Assembly (NCBI GenBank): GCA_965216335.1
Contig: OZ244154.1
Location: 2,604,001-2,668,000 of the forward strand
Direction of reading: 5' to 3'
Source: JAHEJE01 sp965216335
Lineage (GTDB): Bacteria > Pseudomonadota > Alphaproteobacteria > Rhizobiales > Aestuariivirgaceae
Length of the DNA: 64,000 bases
A program made the position numbers and the translations under genes. Positions 7,492 through 16,467 of the stretch are shown here, in pieces. The notes below the pieces were generated by a model that saw only the letters and a program-made list of their open reading frames with translations, did no database searches and was not told the DNA's origin. Position 1 is the first letter of the stretch, and each line of letters opens with the position of its first letter.

Positions 7492-8661
7492 TTACCCACC
7501 AACCATAAACGAATTGATTCGGTCCAGTGCCTGTTCGATGTCGTCCAGCCCGGCCGCATAGGAGACCCGCAAATAGCCGGCGCCATTGCCGCCGAAGCTG
7601 TCGCCGGCGATCACCGCCACATGCGCCTCTTCGAGCAGCCTGCGGGCCAGGGTGCGGCTGTCGTGCCCGCTACCGGTCACGTTGGGAAAGGCATAGAACG
7701 CGCCGCCCGGCCTGCGGCACGTCATGCCGGCAATGGCGTTCAGTCCGTCCACGATCCGCTCGCGCCGCATCTGGAAGGTCGCCCGCATGCCGTCGACCAC
7801 ATCCATCGGCCCGGTGATCGCCGCCAGCGCCGCCATCTGGGCCACCCCGTTGACGCAGGAATGATCCACGGTGATCAGCTTGCGCACATGCTCCACCAGG
7901 GCCCGCGGCCAAACCCCGTAGCCCAGCCGCCAGCCGGTCATGGCGAAAGTCTTCGACCATCCGTCAAGCAGGATCAGCCGGTCGCGCAGTTCGCGAAACT
8001 GCATCAGCGACACGAAATCCGCGCCGTCGAAAACCAGATGCGAATAGATTTCGTCGGACAGCACCGCGACCTCCGGATGCGCTCTCAGGCCCTCGATCAG
8101 TCGGGCGATATCCGCCTTGCCGACGACACCGCCGGTCGGATTGGCCGGTGAATTGATGATGATCAGCCGCGTCGCAGGCGTGATCAGCGACAGCACCTCA
8201 TCGGGATCGAAACCGAAATCCCGGTTCTCGCGGATGGCATAGGCCACACCCCTGGCGCCGCCGGAGCGGATCGCCTCGCGGTAGGGCGGAAACCCCGGAT
8301 CGGGATAAAGGATTTCCGCCTCCGGCCCGCCGAGCAGCAGGCAGGCGAAGTAGAACGTTACCTTGCCGCCGGGCACGATCACCACATCGTCCGGCGCGAC
8401 ATCGCTGCCATAACGGGCGTTCAGGTGTCCGGCCACCGCTTCGCGCAGTTCGCCCAGTCCGGTGGGCGAGGTATAGCCATGTGGCCCGTCGCGCACCGCC
8501 CGTTCGGCCGCGTCCAGCACATGCGGCGGCGGCGGAAAGTCCGGCTGTCCGATCCCCAGGTTGATCACCGGATGGCCTTCCGCCTTCAGCGCCAGCGCCC
8601 GGTCGAGCACCGCAAAGGCCCCTTCCTCCTCAAGGCCGGTGACGTTCTCATTCAATTTCAT
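7492..8661 (-). CDS. Class I/II PLP-dependent aminotransferase
   Basis: A fold-type I aminotransferase of 389 residues. It has the N-terminal NLGIGQPDFPPP, the aspartate/asparagine region INSPANPTGG, DEIYSHLVF, the PLP-binding lysine in GWSKTFAMTGWRLGYG, and RVSYA near the C-terminus. These features resemble aspartate or aromatic aminotransferases; the substrate cannot be told. Its first 14 bases overlap the end of the upstream dehydrogenase gene, so the two are probably coupled and may work on the same metabolite. There is no obvious local pathway to identify it. Confidence 0.9.
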   Translation of the reverse strand: MKLNENVTGLEEEGAFAVLDRALALKAEGHPVINLGIGQPDFPPPPHVLDAAERAVRDGPHGYTSPTGLGELREAVAGHLNARYGSDVAPDDVVIVPGGKVTFYFACLLLGGPEAEILYPDPGFPPYREAIRSGGARGVAYAIRENRDFGFDPDEVLSLITPATRLIIINSPANPTGGVVGKADIARLIEGLRAHPEVAVLSDEIYSHLVFDGADFVSLMQFRELRDRLILLDGWSKTFAMTGWRLGYGVWPRALVEHVRKLITVDHSCVNGVAQMAALAAITGPMDVVDGMRATFQMRRERIVDGLNAIAGMTCRRPGGAFYAFPNVTGSGHDSRTLARRLLEEAHVAVIAGDSFGGNGAGYLRVSYAAGLDDIEQALDRINSFMVGG

Positions 8662-9535
8662 CGTGCCGGTCCCCGGTGTCCGGATCGATCAGGCGCGACA
8701 GCATCAGATCGCCGTGCCCTTGCGCTGCCGCATCGGCGAAAAATTCGCGCGTCTGTCGCGCCATTCCCGATACAAGCAGTCGCTGCTCGGCAAACGACAC
8801 ATAATAGGAAATGTCTTTGAGCGCATTGTCGACGGTGAACTGATAGCCGTCGAAGTCGCCCTCAAGGGCCGGCTCGACGATGCGGCGCAGCGCCTCGGAG
8901 TAGTTCGAGCCGCATTTCATCACCTCGAACAGCTGCCCCCAGTCGATGCCGCAGCGCCGGGCGACCCGGAATGTATCGGTGATCGCCGCCACCATGGCCA
9001 TCACCAGATAGTTGTTGATCAGCTTGGCCGAGTGGCCGCTGCCCACCGGTCCGAAATGGGCTATGCGGCTGCAGAACGCCGCCAGTACCGGCTCGATGCG
9101 GGCAAACACATCCGGTTCGGCCCCGACCATCGCCCCCAAAACGCCTTGAGCCGCCTGTTCGGCACCGCCGGTCAGCGGTGCATCGGCAAAGGCGGCGCCG
9201 GTGCCGGCCACGCGCTCAGCCACCTGGCGCGTCGAGGTGGGATCGCTTGTCGAGGTGTCGACAAGCACGTGATCGGGCCGCAAATGGGCAAGTAGTTGCG
9301 AGGTCACGGCTTCGACGACCTGCGAATTGCTCACACACAGGACAATGCAGTCGGAACGGCCGGCCAACTCGGCAAGCTCGCCGGCCTCGCTTGCCCCCCT
9401 GCTCACCAGATCGTCGATCGGCACCCGGTTGCGGTGCGCGATCACCGTCACCTCATGACCCGCCTTCTGCAGGTTCGCCGCCATGCCGTGGCCCATCAGC
9501 CCGGCACCAATGAAACCTATCCGCTCACTGTGCAT
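8648..9535 (-). CDS. NAD(P)-dependent beta-hydroxyacid dehydrogenase family protein
   Basis: A cytosolic oxidoreductase of the 3-hydroxyisobutyrate dehydrogenase/tartronate semialdehyde reductase family, 295 residues. The Rossmann start GFIGAGLMGHGMAANLQ, the substrate-binding DAPLTGGAEQA, and the catalytic lysine in GSGHSAKLINNY are visible. The substrate is unknown. Its stop overlaps the aminotransferase start by 14 bases, and the pair looks like a two-gene operon. mmcB is divergent on the other side. Confidence 0.9.
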   Translation of the reverse strand: MHSERIGFIGAGLMGHGMAANLQKAGHEVTVIAHRNRVPIDDLVSRGASEAGELAELAGRSDCIVLCVSNSQVVEAVTSQLLAHLRPDHVLVDTSTSDPTSTRQVAERVAGTGAAFADAPLTGGAEQAAQGVLGAMVGAEPDVFARIEPVLAAFCSRIAHFGPVGSGHSAKLINNYLVMAMVAAITDTFRVARRCGIDWGQLFEVMKCGSNYSEALRRIVEPALEGDFDGYQFTVDNALKDISYYVSFAEQRLLVSGMARQTREFFADAAAQGHGDLMLSRLIDPDTGDRHDEIE

Positions 9536-9622
9536 GGAATGCTTCCTGCGCTCTTTGCGTGTACAGGAAGAAACCTATCACAACCGATTGACATCCGCAG
9601 CCGCGCAAACACAATCGATACA

Positions 9623-10093
9623 ATGAACGACGATGAACTGATCATTTTCGACGGCCGCCAGTCTGAGACCGCTGCCGGCGTGCAGCGCGGCGTCTGCCGC
9701 ATGCTCAAGCAGGCCGGTTTTGCCACCTTGCCGGAGTTTCCGCTCGCCTCCGGGCGGCGCAGCGATGTCATCGGCATCGACCACAAGGGACTGATCTGGA
9801 TCATCGAGATCAAGTCTTCGGTGGCCGACTTCCGCGCCGACGGCAAATGGCCGGAATACTGGGACTATTGCGATGTCCTGTTTTTTGCCGTACCGCCGGA
9901 GTTTCCCCGCGAGATCTTGCCGGAAGAGGCCGGGGTCATCGTCGCCGATGCCTGGGGCGCCGACATTCTGTATCAGCCGGCCGAACGCAAACTCGCCGCC
10001 GCTCGCCGCAAGGCCGTTTCGCTGCGTTTCGCCCGCGCCGCCGCCCTGCGGCTGCAGGCCCTGCACGATCCAAAAATCGCGAACACGATCTGA
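9623..10093 (+). CDS. mmcB: MmcB family DNA repair protein
   Basis: A 156-residue protein of the DUF394/MmcB family with a PD-(D/E)XK nuclease-like core: RRSDVIGIDHKG, then IIEIKSSVADFRADGKW. In Caulobacter, mmcB is linked with the SOS/mutagenesis response; the biochemical role is poorly known. The start ATG at 9623 is chosen because the longer upstream frame only overlaps the divergent dehydrogenase gene. The gene ends 101 bases from the convergent regA gene. Confidence 0.88.
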   Translation: MNDDELIIFDGRQSETAAGVQRGVCRMLKQAGFATLPEFPLASGRRSDVIGIDHKGLIWIIEIKSSVADFRADGKWPEYWDYCDVLFFAVPPEFPREILPEEAGVIVADAWGADILYQPAERKLAAARRKAVSLRFARAAALRLQALHDPKIANTI

Positions 10094-10194
10094 AACACAC
10101 CGGTCCGGGGGCTTTTCTCTCGGCACTGGAGGAAGACCGCAGTCCCCTAAACCCGGCACACCACTCGATAAATCACCCGCCAGCGCCGCCGGCG

Positions 10195-10740
10195 CTAGCG
10201 CGGCGCGCGCTTGGCGAGGATGCGTTGCAGGGTGCGGCGGTGCATGTTGAGGCGCCGGGCCGTTTCCGAAACGTTGCGGTTGCACAGTTCGTACACCCGC
10301 TGGATGTGCTCCCAGCGTACCCGGTCAGCCGACATGGGGTTTTCCGGCAATGCCGCGCGCTGGTCCGGTGCCGCCATCAGGGCGCCATAGACGGCATCGG
10401 CATCGGCCGGCTTGGACAGGTAATCGATCGCTCCCAGCTTAACCGCAGTGACCGCTGTCGCGATGTTTCCGTAACCGGTCAGCACCACCCCGCGGGCATC
10501 GGGCCGCGCCGTGTGCAGCGCCTCGATGACGTCGAGCCCGTTGCCGTCGCTCAGCCGCAGGTCGACGACCGCATAGGCCGGCGGATCTTTTCGAACCTCC
10601 GCGATGCCCTCGGACACCGTTTCGGCGACCCGCACCGTCATCCCCCGGTTCTCCATGGCCCGTGCCAGCCGGTTGAGAAATGGCCGGTCGTCATCGACCA
10701 GCAGCAGACTCATCTCACCGTTTGCCTGTTCGTCCGCCAT
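10195..10740 (-). CDS. regA: Redox response regulator RegA/PrrA/ActR
   Basis: Response regulator of the global redox two-component system. It has a receiver domain (residues 10-125) with the acidic pocket VDDD, the phosphoacceptor aspartate in VVDLRLSDGNG, and the KP lysine in YLSKPAD. A short linker leads to a Fis-like helix-turn-helix at the end (NVSETARRLNMHRRTLQRIL). Length 181 residues is typical. It follows regB by 117 bases on the same strand. Known regulons include respiration, carbon and nitrogen fixation and, in phototrophs, photosynthesis; none of these genes is nearby. Confidence 0.95.
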   Translation of the reverse strand: MADEQANGEMSLLLVDDDRPFLNRLARAMENRGMTVRVAETVSEGIAEVRKDPPAYAVVDLRLSDGNGLDVIEALHTARPDARGVVLTGYGNIATAVTAVKLGAIDYLSKPADADAVYGALMAAPDQRAALPENPMSADRVRWEHIQRVYELCNRNVSETARRLNMHRRTLQRILAKRAPR

Positions 10741-10857
10741 AGCCTTTTGTCCGTTTCTTTCGCTGTAAAATCATGCAAATCAGGCGGGCGTGCCCGAATG
10801 CCGCACTGTCTTAGCCCAATCCGTGCCGCTCTGGCAATTGCCGCTGCCCGGGTTTGG

Positions 10858-12270
10858 TTATTGTCGGGGATCATTGGTTGCGGGGATGTCGCCGCTCACC
10901 GCCAGATCGGCAGTGCGCCAGGCAACCCGGACAACCGCACCGGTCTGGTGTCCCGCCCGATTGGCCAGCACAACCGTGGCGCCTGAACGCTCGAGCAGTG
11001 TCTTAGCGATGAAGAACCCGAGCCCCATGCCCTCATGGCCGTCTGCATGGACCGGTCCGCCCGGGGCGCCATACCCTGGCCGGGTCGTCACGAATGGATC
11101 GCCCAGCCGGTCGATCACGCTTTGCGAAAATCCCGGCCCGTCGTCGCTGATCGACACGGCAATTTCCTCGCCGTTCCATTCCAGTTCGGCCCGAACCGCC
11201 GTGCGGGCGAAGTCGACGGCGTTTTCGATCAGGTTGGTAAGGCCGTACTTGATCGCCGGATTGCGCGGAATGACCGGCACCGGCAGCGCCGCGCCGGCAT
11301 CGTCCCGCCCCGGGTCGGTGGTGATCGCGATGTCGATATCCGGCCCGCGCAGCGGATCGATGATTTCTTCCAGCATGACCGGCAGTTTGAGCCGGGCATA
11401 CATGGCGTCGCTCTGGGCGTCGCGGCTGGCCAGCCGGGCCAGGATATCCCGGCACCGCTCGGCCTGCGAGACCAGCAGGTCCAGGTCCTCCGCCACCGGG
11501 CCGTCGCCGGGCAGTTCCCGTTTCAGCTCCTTGGACACCAGCGCGATCGTCGCCAGCGGCGTGCCGAGTTCATGTGCCGCCGCCGCCGCCAGCCCGTCGA
11601 GCGCGTGCAGCTGCTGCTCGTGCGCCAGAATGGTCTCGGTGGCCGACAGCGCTTCGGCCATTTCCCGCGCCTCGCCGGCCACGCGGGCGACATAGAGCGT
11701 GGAAAACACGATACCGCACACCAGCGCCACCCAGACCCCGCCGACATAGAGCGTGGGAAACTCCAGCGCCTCGCCCGGCCGCCACGGCAGCGGCAAGTGG
11801 AAGAATGCCAGCACCGTCACCGCGCCGGCGGCCAGCGCGCTCAGCCAGACCGTGCGGCTCAGCGGCAGCGTCGTCGCCGCCACCGTCACCGGCACCAGGA
11901 ACAGGAACACAAACGGATTTTCCAGCCCGCCGGTCAGATAGAGCAGCAGCGCCAGTTGCAGGATGTCGTAGCCGAACAACAGCGCCGTGTAGCGTTCCTG
12001 CAGCCGCACGCCGGTCCGCCAGCGCACCGACAGGAAGATGTTCAGCCATGCCGACGCGGCGATGGCGCCCAGGCAGAATGCCAGGGGCAGGGCGAACTCC
12101 AGCACCAGGTGCACCCACAGCACCGCACCGGTCTGGCCGAACACCGCCAGCCAGCGCAGCCACACCAGGGTGCGCAGCCGGATCCGCTGCGCCGACTGCA
12201 GTTCGCCGGCCCGCTGGAAGGGCCAGATCACCGCCGGAAAACCTGTTTGCCGGTCGCCTGAAACGCTCAT
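10858..12270 (-). CDS. regB: Redox-sensing histidine kinase RegB/PrrB/ActS
   Basis: Inner-membrane sensor kinase, 470 residues, partner of RegA. Six membrane segments fill the N-terminal third and carry the quinone-binding GGLENPFVF motif. The H-box is AAAHELGTPLATIA, and the conserved redox cysteine lies in AERCRDILARL. N, G1 and G2 boxes follow (NLIENAVDFA, DDGPGFS, GMGLGFFIAKTLL). All hallmark positions are intact. The divergent senC start is only 78 bases away, so the two share a regulatory region, as in other RegB loci. Confidence 0.95.
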   Translation of the reverse strand: MSVSGDRQTGFPAVIWPFQRAGELQSAQRIRLRTLVWLRWLAVFGQTGAVLWVHLVLEFALPLAFCLGAIAASAWLNIFLSVRWRTGVRLQERYTALLFGYDILQLALLLYLTGGLENPFVFLFLVPVTVAATTLPLSRTVWLSALAAGAVTVLAFFHLPLPWRPGEALEFPTLYVGGVWVALVCGIVFSTLYVARVAGEAREMAEALSATETILAHEQQLHALDGLAAAAAHELGTPLATIALVSKELKRELPGDGPVAEDLDLLVSQAERCRDILARLASRDAQSDAMYARLKLPVMLEEIIDPLRGPDIDIAITTDPGRDDAGAALPVPVIPRNPAIKYGLTNLIENAVDFARTAVRAELEWNGEEIAVSISDDGPGFSQSVIDRLGDPFVTTRPGYGAPGGPVHADGHEGMGLGFFIAKTLLERSGATVVLANRAGHQTGAVVRVAWRTADLAVSGDIPATNDPRQ

Positions 12271-12348
12271 GTGCCGACTATAGCAACAGTCCCCGGTGCG
12301 GCAAGGCGCCGCCTCGTTTCCGCCATCCCAACCGCCATATTGGTAGCC

Positions 12349-12957
12349 ATGGTCAGGATCAACCGCATCACCTTGTATTCCGCAATTGCCGTGTTTGCCC
12401 TGATCGGCGGGCTGAGCGCCTGGCAGATCGTCAGCCAGCCGTCACCGGCCGTACGCTCCTCAGGCCAGGCCCTGATCGGCGGCCCCTTCGAGCTGACCCG
12501 CCACGACGGCAAGCGCATCACCGACCGCGACCTAAAGGGCAGCCATAGCCTTGTGTTCTTCGGCTACACTTTCTGCCCGGATGTCTGCCCGGCCGGCCTG
12601 CAGGTCATGTCCGCCGCCCTCGACAAGCTCGGCACCAAGGCGGACGGCATCCAGCCCGTGTTCGTCACCATCGATCCCGAGCGCGATACCGCAAAGGTAC
12701 TGGGCGAGTACATCGAGCATTTCCACCCCCGGATGATCGGCCTGACCGGCAGCGCCGAAGACATCGCCAAGGCCGCCAAGGCCTACCGGGTTTACTACAA
12801 GAAGGCCGCGGGCGAGGCCGGCGATGAAGACTATCTGATGGACCATTCCAGCATTTTCTACCTGATGGGTCCCGACGGCGAGTTCGTCAAACACTTCGGC
12901 TACACCACCGACGTCGATTCGCTCGCAAACGGCATCGCCGAGGCACTTGGCTCCTGA
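12349..12957 (+). CDS. senC: SCO1/SenC family copper-binding thioredoxin-like protein
   Basis: Membrane-anchored periplasmic protein that delivers copper to the CuA site of cytochrome c oxidase; in Rhodobacter the homologue PrrC/SenC also influences RegB signalling. The 202-residue product has an N-terminal membrane anchor (about 5-25), then the SCO fold with FCPDVCP, the two copper-ligand cysteines, and the histidine in MDHSSIFYLMGPDG. ATG 12349 is preferred over an upstream GTG at 12271. It is divergent from regB. A solitary repeat end follows four bases after the stop. Confidence 0.93.
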   Translation: MVRINRITLYSAIAVFALIGGLSAWQIVSQPSPAVRSSGQALIGGPFELTRHDGKRITDRDLKGSHSLVFFGYTFCPDVCPAGLQVMSAALDKLGTKADGIQPVFVTIDPERDTAKVLGEYIEHFHPRMIGLTGSAEDIAKAAKAYRVYYKKAAGEAGDEDYLMDHSSIFYLMGPDGEFVKHFGYTTDVDSLANGIAEALGS

Positions 12958-12960
12958 TCG

Positions 12961-12972
12961 GAAAGTGCTCTA
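12961..12972 (-). repeat. Solitary repeat end after senC
   Basis: Read on the minus strand it is TAGAGCACTTTC, the same motif that ends the 250-bp elements. It begins four bases beyond the senC stop; no partner end is seen. Confidence 0.5.
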
Positions 12973-13040
12973 GGGTGCCGGCCATCAGCATGACCTTACG
13001 CTAACCTCCTGATCGCAAAGGTGTTCAACCTTCGCAGCAC

Positions 13041-13068
13041 TTGTTTTGTCCGCCAAACGTGCTATATT
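13041..13068 (+). promoter_or_regulatory. Likely phaZ promoter
   Basis: TTGTTT (13041-13046), a 16-base spacer and TATATT (13063-13068). The -10 is overlapped by a perfect palindrome, so a repressor bound there would block initiation. Confidence 0.5.
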
Positions 13069-13083
13069 GTTGCACTGCAACAA
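13067..13083 (+). promoter_or_regulatory. Palindromic operator before phaZ, PhaR-like
   Basis: TTGTTGCA-C-TGCAACAA is a perfect 17-base dyad overlapping the -10 and presumed start site. TGC/GCA-rich dyads of this kind are bound by PhaR, the PHB-responsive repressor of phasin genes in alphaproteobacteria. That PhaR acts here is inference. Confidence 0.6.
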
Positions 13084-13117
13084 AATTATCCGGCAGCGCA
13101 CAAAAGGCAGCAATCCG

Positions 13118-14353
13118 ATGCTCTATCACATTTATGAGATGCAACACGCCGCGGTAATGCCCTGGCGCAACGTCGCCAATGCTGGCCGGTACTTCTGGAA
13201 GAACAGCGCCAATCCCCTGGCCGCGACCCAGTTCGGCCGCACCATGGCGGCATCGCTCGACATGTTCGAGCGCATGACCCGGCGCTACGGCAAGCCCGAA
13301 TTCGGTATCGAGTCCGTTGTTGTCGACGGCGCCGAAGTCCCGGTCGAGCAAAAGACCATCTGGAAGAGACCGTTCTGCGAACTCGTTCATTTCGACCGGC
13401 AGTTCCCCAAGCGGCCGGTCAAGGCGCAGCGCGAGAAACTGCTGATCGTCGCCCCGATGTCCGGCCACTACGCCACCCTGCTGCGCGGCACGGTGGAGGA
13501 CTTGCTGCCGCACGCCGACGTCTATATTTCCGACTGGATCGATGCCCGCGAGGTTCCCTTGTCCCAGGGCACCTTCGACCTCGACGACTACATCGATTAC
13601 GTCATCGAAATGCTGGACGTCCTCGGCACCGGGGTCCATGTCATGGCCGTGTGCCAGCCATCGGTGCCGGTGCTGGCCGCCGTCGCGCTGATGCACGAGC
13701 GCGGCGACAAGAACGTCCCCGCCAGCATGACCCTGATGGGCGGGCCGATCGACACAAGGCGCAACCCGACCGTGGTCAACAACCTGGCCACCGAGCGCGG
13801 CGTCGACTGGTTTCGCAACAATGTCATCGTCCGCGTGCCGTTCCCCAATCCCGGTTTCATGCGCGAGGTCTATCCCGGCTTCCTGCAGCTCACCGGCTTC
13901 ATGACCATGAACCTCGACCGCCACATCGATGCCCACCGCGAGCTTTACTGGCACATGGTCGAGGGCGACGGCGATTCGGCCGAAAAGCACCAGGAGTTCT
14001 ATGACGAGTACATGTCGGTCATGGACCTGACGGCCGAGTTCTATCTCCAGTCGATCGAGGAAGTGTTCATCAAGCACGCTCTGGCCAACGGCGAATACAC
14101 CCACCGTGGTGAACTGATTCACCCCAAGGCCATCACCACGACGGCTTTGCTGACCGTCGAGGGCGAGCGCGACGACATTTCCGGCGTCGGCCAGACCCAG
14201 GCCGCCCACGATATCTGCAGCAACATTCCCGAGAACAAGCGCATCCATCACCTGCAGCCCAAGGTCGGCCACTACGGCGTGTTCAACGGCAAGCGTTTCC
14301 GCCGCGATATCGTGCCGCTCATCGTCGATTTCATGCGCACGCATGCCAACTAG
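13118..14353 (+). CDS. phaZ: Intracellular polyhydroxybutyrate depolymerase
   Basis: Mobilises stored poly(3-hydroxybutyrate) granules in the cytoplasm. The 411-residue protein matches the PhaZ1/PhaZa1 type: MLYHIYEMQHAAV at the N-terminus, YISDWIDAREVP, and the nucleophile in VMAVCQPSVPVLA, where a cysteine replaces the lipase serine. A conserved HYGVFNGKRFR with the catalytic histidine lies near the C-terminus. I use ATG 13118 because homologues begin there; a longer frame starts at 13046 but crosses the promoter/operator. No phasin or synthase gene is near. Confidence 0.95.
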   Translation: MLYHIYEMQHAAVMPWRNVANAGRYFWKNSANPLAATQFGRTMAASLDMFERMTRRYGKPEFGIESVVVDGAEVPVEQKTIWKRPFCELVHFDRQFPKRPVKAQREKLLIVAPMSGHYATLLRGTVEDLLPHADVYISDWIDAREVPLSQGTFDLDDYIDYVIEMLDVLGTGVHVMAVCQPSVPVLAAVALMHERGDKNVPASMTLMGGPIDTRRNPTVVNNLATERGVDWFRNNVIVRVPFPNPGFMREVYPGFLQLTGFMTMNLDRHIDAHRELYWHMVEGDGDSAEKHQEFYDEYMSVMDLTAEFYLQSIEEVFIKHALANGEYTHRGELIHPKAITTTALLTVEGERDDISGVGQTQAAHDICSNIPENKRIHHLQPKVGHYGVFNGKRFRRDIVPLIVDFMRTHAN

Positions 14354-14429
14354 GTCCGGACCCTAGGTCCCTGTCCTGACATCTGGCACAATGCCGGCGA
14401 GTGATTCGCAACCGGCAGCCTGTAAACGC

Positions 14430-15173
14430 ATGAGCAAGGTGTCCCGTCTGCTGCGCCCGCTGGCCGGCAAACAGTCCCACACGTCGCTGACCATCGACGG
14501 CACGACAGTGCCCGTGACCCTGCGGCGCAACGCCCGGGCCCGCCGCTTCATCCTGCGTCTCGACAAGGCCGGAGACGGCGTCGTCGTCACCCTGCCGCCG
14601 CGGGCCAGCCAGGGCGCCGCGCTGCGCTTTGCCGCCGACCATGCCGGCTGGATCAGCCGTCAGCGCCGGCGTCAGGCGCCGCCGGCTGTGTTCTGCGACG
14701 GTGCCGTCATACCGTTGCGCGGTGAAATGCATACCGTGCGTCATTGCTCCCGGTCCCGCGGCACCGTGCGTCGGGAGGCCAGTCCGCCCGAACTGTGGGT
14801 CGCCGGCCGGCCCGAGCACCTGCCGCGCCGCCTGCACGACTGGCTCAAGCAGCAGGCCCGGCGCGACCTGAACGCCGCTTCCGAACACTATGCCGCCGCC
14901 ATGCGCTTGCGCTTTGCCCGCATCTCGATCCGCGATCAGTCAACCCGCTGGGGATCATGCAGTACAAATAGCAATTTGTCTTACAATTGGCGATTAATCC
15001 TTGCGCCGCCCTTCGTGCTCGACTATGTCGCCGCTCACGAGGTGGCCCACCTGCGCGAAATGAACCACAGCCCGCGGTTCTGGCACCTCGTCGGGCAGCA
15101 CTGCCCGCATACTGACAGGGCCCGCGCCTGGCTCAAGTCAAACGGCCGCGATCTGCACCGGTACGGCGTATGA
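14430..15173 (+). CDS. M48/YgjP-type zinc metallopeptidase (DUF45)
   Basis: Predicted cytosolic zinc protease, 247 residues. The C-terminal half carries WGSCS, LSYNWRLILAPPFVLDYV and the zinc site HEVAHLREMNHS with HExxH and a downstream helix. This is the YgjP/DUF45 family, frequent and conserved but of unknown substrate. An ATG at 14391 would add 13 unconserved residues. It overlaps the next gene by ATGA, indicating coupled translation. Confidence 0.88.
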   Translation: MSKVSRLLRPLAGKQSHTSLTIDGTTVPVTLRRNARARRFILRLDKAGDGVVVTLPPRASQGAALRFAADHAGWISRQRRRQAPPAVFCDGAVIPLRGEMHTVRHCSRSRGTVRREASPPELWVAGRPEHLPRRLHDWLKQQARRDLNAASEHYAAAMRLRFARISIRDQSTRWGSCSTNSNLSYNWRLILAPPFVLDYVAAHEVAHLREMNHSPRFWHLVGQHCPHTDRARAWLKSNGRDLHRYGV

Positions 15174-16357
15174 AACTCGCCGCCGGCTCCGCCGCCCTGA
15201 CGGCCCTGCTCGCCATGCTGACCGCGCTCGGTCCACTGTCGACCGACATGTACCTGCCGTCGCTGCCGGGCATCGCCGGATATTTCTCCGCCTCCACGTC
15301 ATCGGTGCAGCTCACCCTCAGCCTTTTTCTGGCCGGTTTCGCCATCGGCCAGATCATCTACGGTCCGTTGTCAGACAGGCTGGGCCGCAAGCCGGTTCTG
15401 ATCGGCGGTCTCGCGGTCTTTCTGGCCGCAAGCATGATCTGCGCGGCGGCAACCGCCATCCACATGCTGATCGCCGCCCGCTTCGTTCAGGCCATTGGCG
15501 CCTGCGCCGCCATCGTCCTGGCCCGCGCCATAGTCCGCGATCTCTACGACGGCAGCCAGGCCGCCCGCATGCTGTCGATGATGGGTGCCCTTATGGGCCT
15601 GGTCCCGGCTGTCGCGCCGGTGATCGGCGGTCTGCTCGAGGCCTCCTTCGGCTGGCGTGCCAGTTTCGTGCTGACCGCGGTTTTGGCCGTCGTCCTCATC
15701 GCCGTCGTCATGTTCTTTCTCCCGGAAACCCTGGCGGCCTCCGAACGCGGACGCCTGTCCGTCGCTCGCATGTTCAGGGACTTCGCCGGCCTGCTGGGCG
15801 ACCGCCGCTTCCTGCGCTACGCCGGCGCTGTCACCCTCGGCTACGGCGGCTTGTTCGCCTTCATCTCCGGCTCGTCCTTCGTGCTGCAGCGCCACTACGG
15901 CCTCAGCGAGCTGCAATTCGGCCTGTCCTTTGCCCTGTGCGTTCTGGGCTACATCGCCGGCACGCTGATCGGCGCCCGGCTGAGCCGGAGCCATGCCATC
16001 CCGCAGATTCTGTTTGCCGGCACCGTCGCCCTGGCGCTCGGCGGCGTCACCATGGTCGCGGCCATGCACGCCGCCGAGCCGCATGTCTGGCATGTCCTGG
16101 CGCCGATGTCGGTCTACATGCTCGGCGTCGGCCTGACCCTGCCGCAATCGATGGCCGGCGCCATCACCCCGTTTCCCCATGCCGCAGGCACCGCATCGTC
16201 GCTGATGGGTTTCGTGCAGATGACCTTCGCTGCGCTCACCGGCATCGTCACCGCCGCCCTGATCGACGCAAACCCGGCCGCCCTGGCCTGGATCATCGCG
16301 GTCCTCGGCATGGCGAACCTGCTCCTAAGCTTTGCTGCCCGGCGAATGGCCGTTTAG
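15170..16357 (+). CDS. Bcr/CflA family multidrug efflux MFS transporter
   Basis: Twelve-helix inner-membrane drug:proton antiporter, 395 residues. Early motifs STDMYLPSLPGI and the MFS loop GPLSDRLGRKPVLIGG are diagnostic of the Bcr/CflA branch, which exports drugs such as bicyclomycin and chloramphenicol. Its start overlaps the preceding metallopeptidase by four bases. The stop codon TAG is the first three bases of an inverted-repeat element shared with the convergent PBP1A gene. The true substrate is unknown. Confidence 0.93.
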   Translation: MKLAAGSAALTALLAMLTALGPLSTDMYLPSLPGIAGYFSASTSSVQLTLSLFLAGFAIGQIIYGPLSDRLGRKPVLIGGLAVFLAASMICAAATAIHMLIAARFVQAIGACAAIVLARAIVRDLYDGSQAARMLSMMGALMGLVPAVAPVIGGLLEASFGWRASFVLTAVLAVVLIAVVMFFLPETLAASERGRLSVARMFRDFAGLLGDRRFLRYAGAVTLGYGGLFAFISGSSFVLQRHYGLSELQFGLSFALCVLGYIAGTLIGARLSRSHAIPQILFAGTVALALGGVTMVAAMHAAEPHVWHVLAPMSVYMLGVGLTLPQSMAGAITPFPHAAGTASSLMGFVQMTFAALTGIVTAALIDANPAALAWIIAVLGMANLLLSFAARRMAV

Positions 16358-16467
16358 AGCCAGACGACATATCAGCACCACTCTCATGCCCCCGAGTTGT
16401 CATCCCGGATATGGCCTCGCGGCCATTCCGGGATGACACATAGTCAGGTGAATCGCCCTGTGCTCTA
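16355..16467. repeat. 113-bp palindromic mini-element between two convergent genes
   Basis: It starts TAGAGC and ends GTGCTCTA. The outer TAG on each strand is the stop codon of the flanking gene: the MFS gene on the plus strand and PBP1A on the minus. The centre (16398-16438) is an 18-bp stem with one bulged base and a TCGC loop, containing TGTCATCCCGGA and its complement. It could act as a bidirectional terminator or 3' stabiliser, though it has no T-tract. Confidence 0.75.

Noticed and set aside
13025..14344. Long minus-strand frame antisense to phaZ
   Set aside because: Shadow frame; phaZ is clear on the plus strand, with its own promoter and operator.
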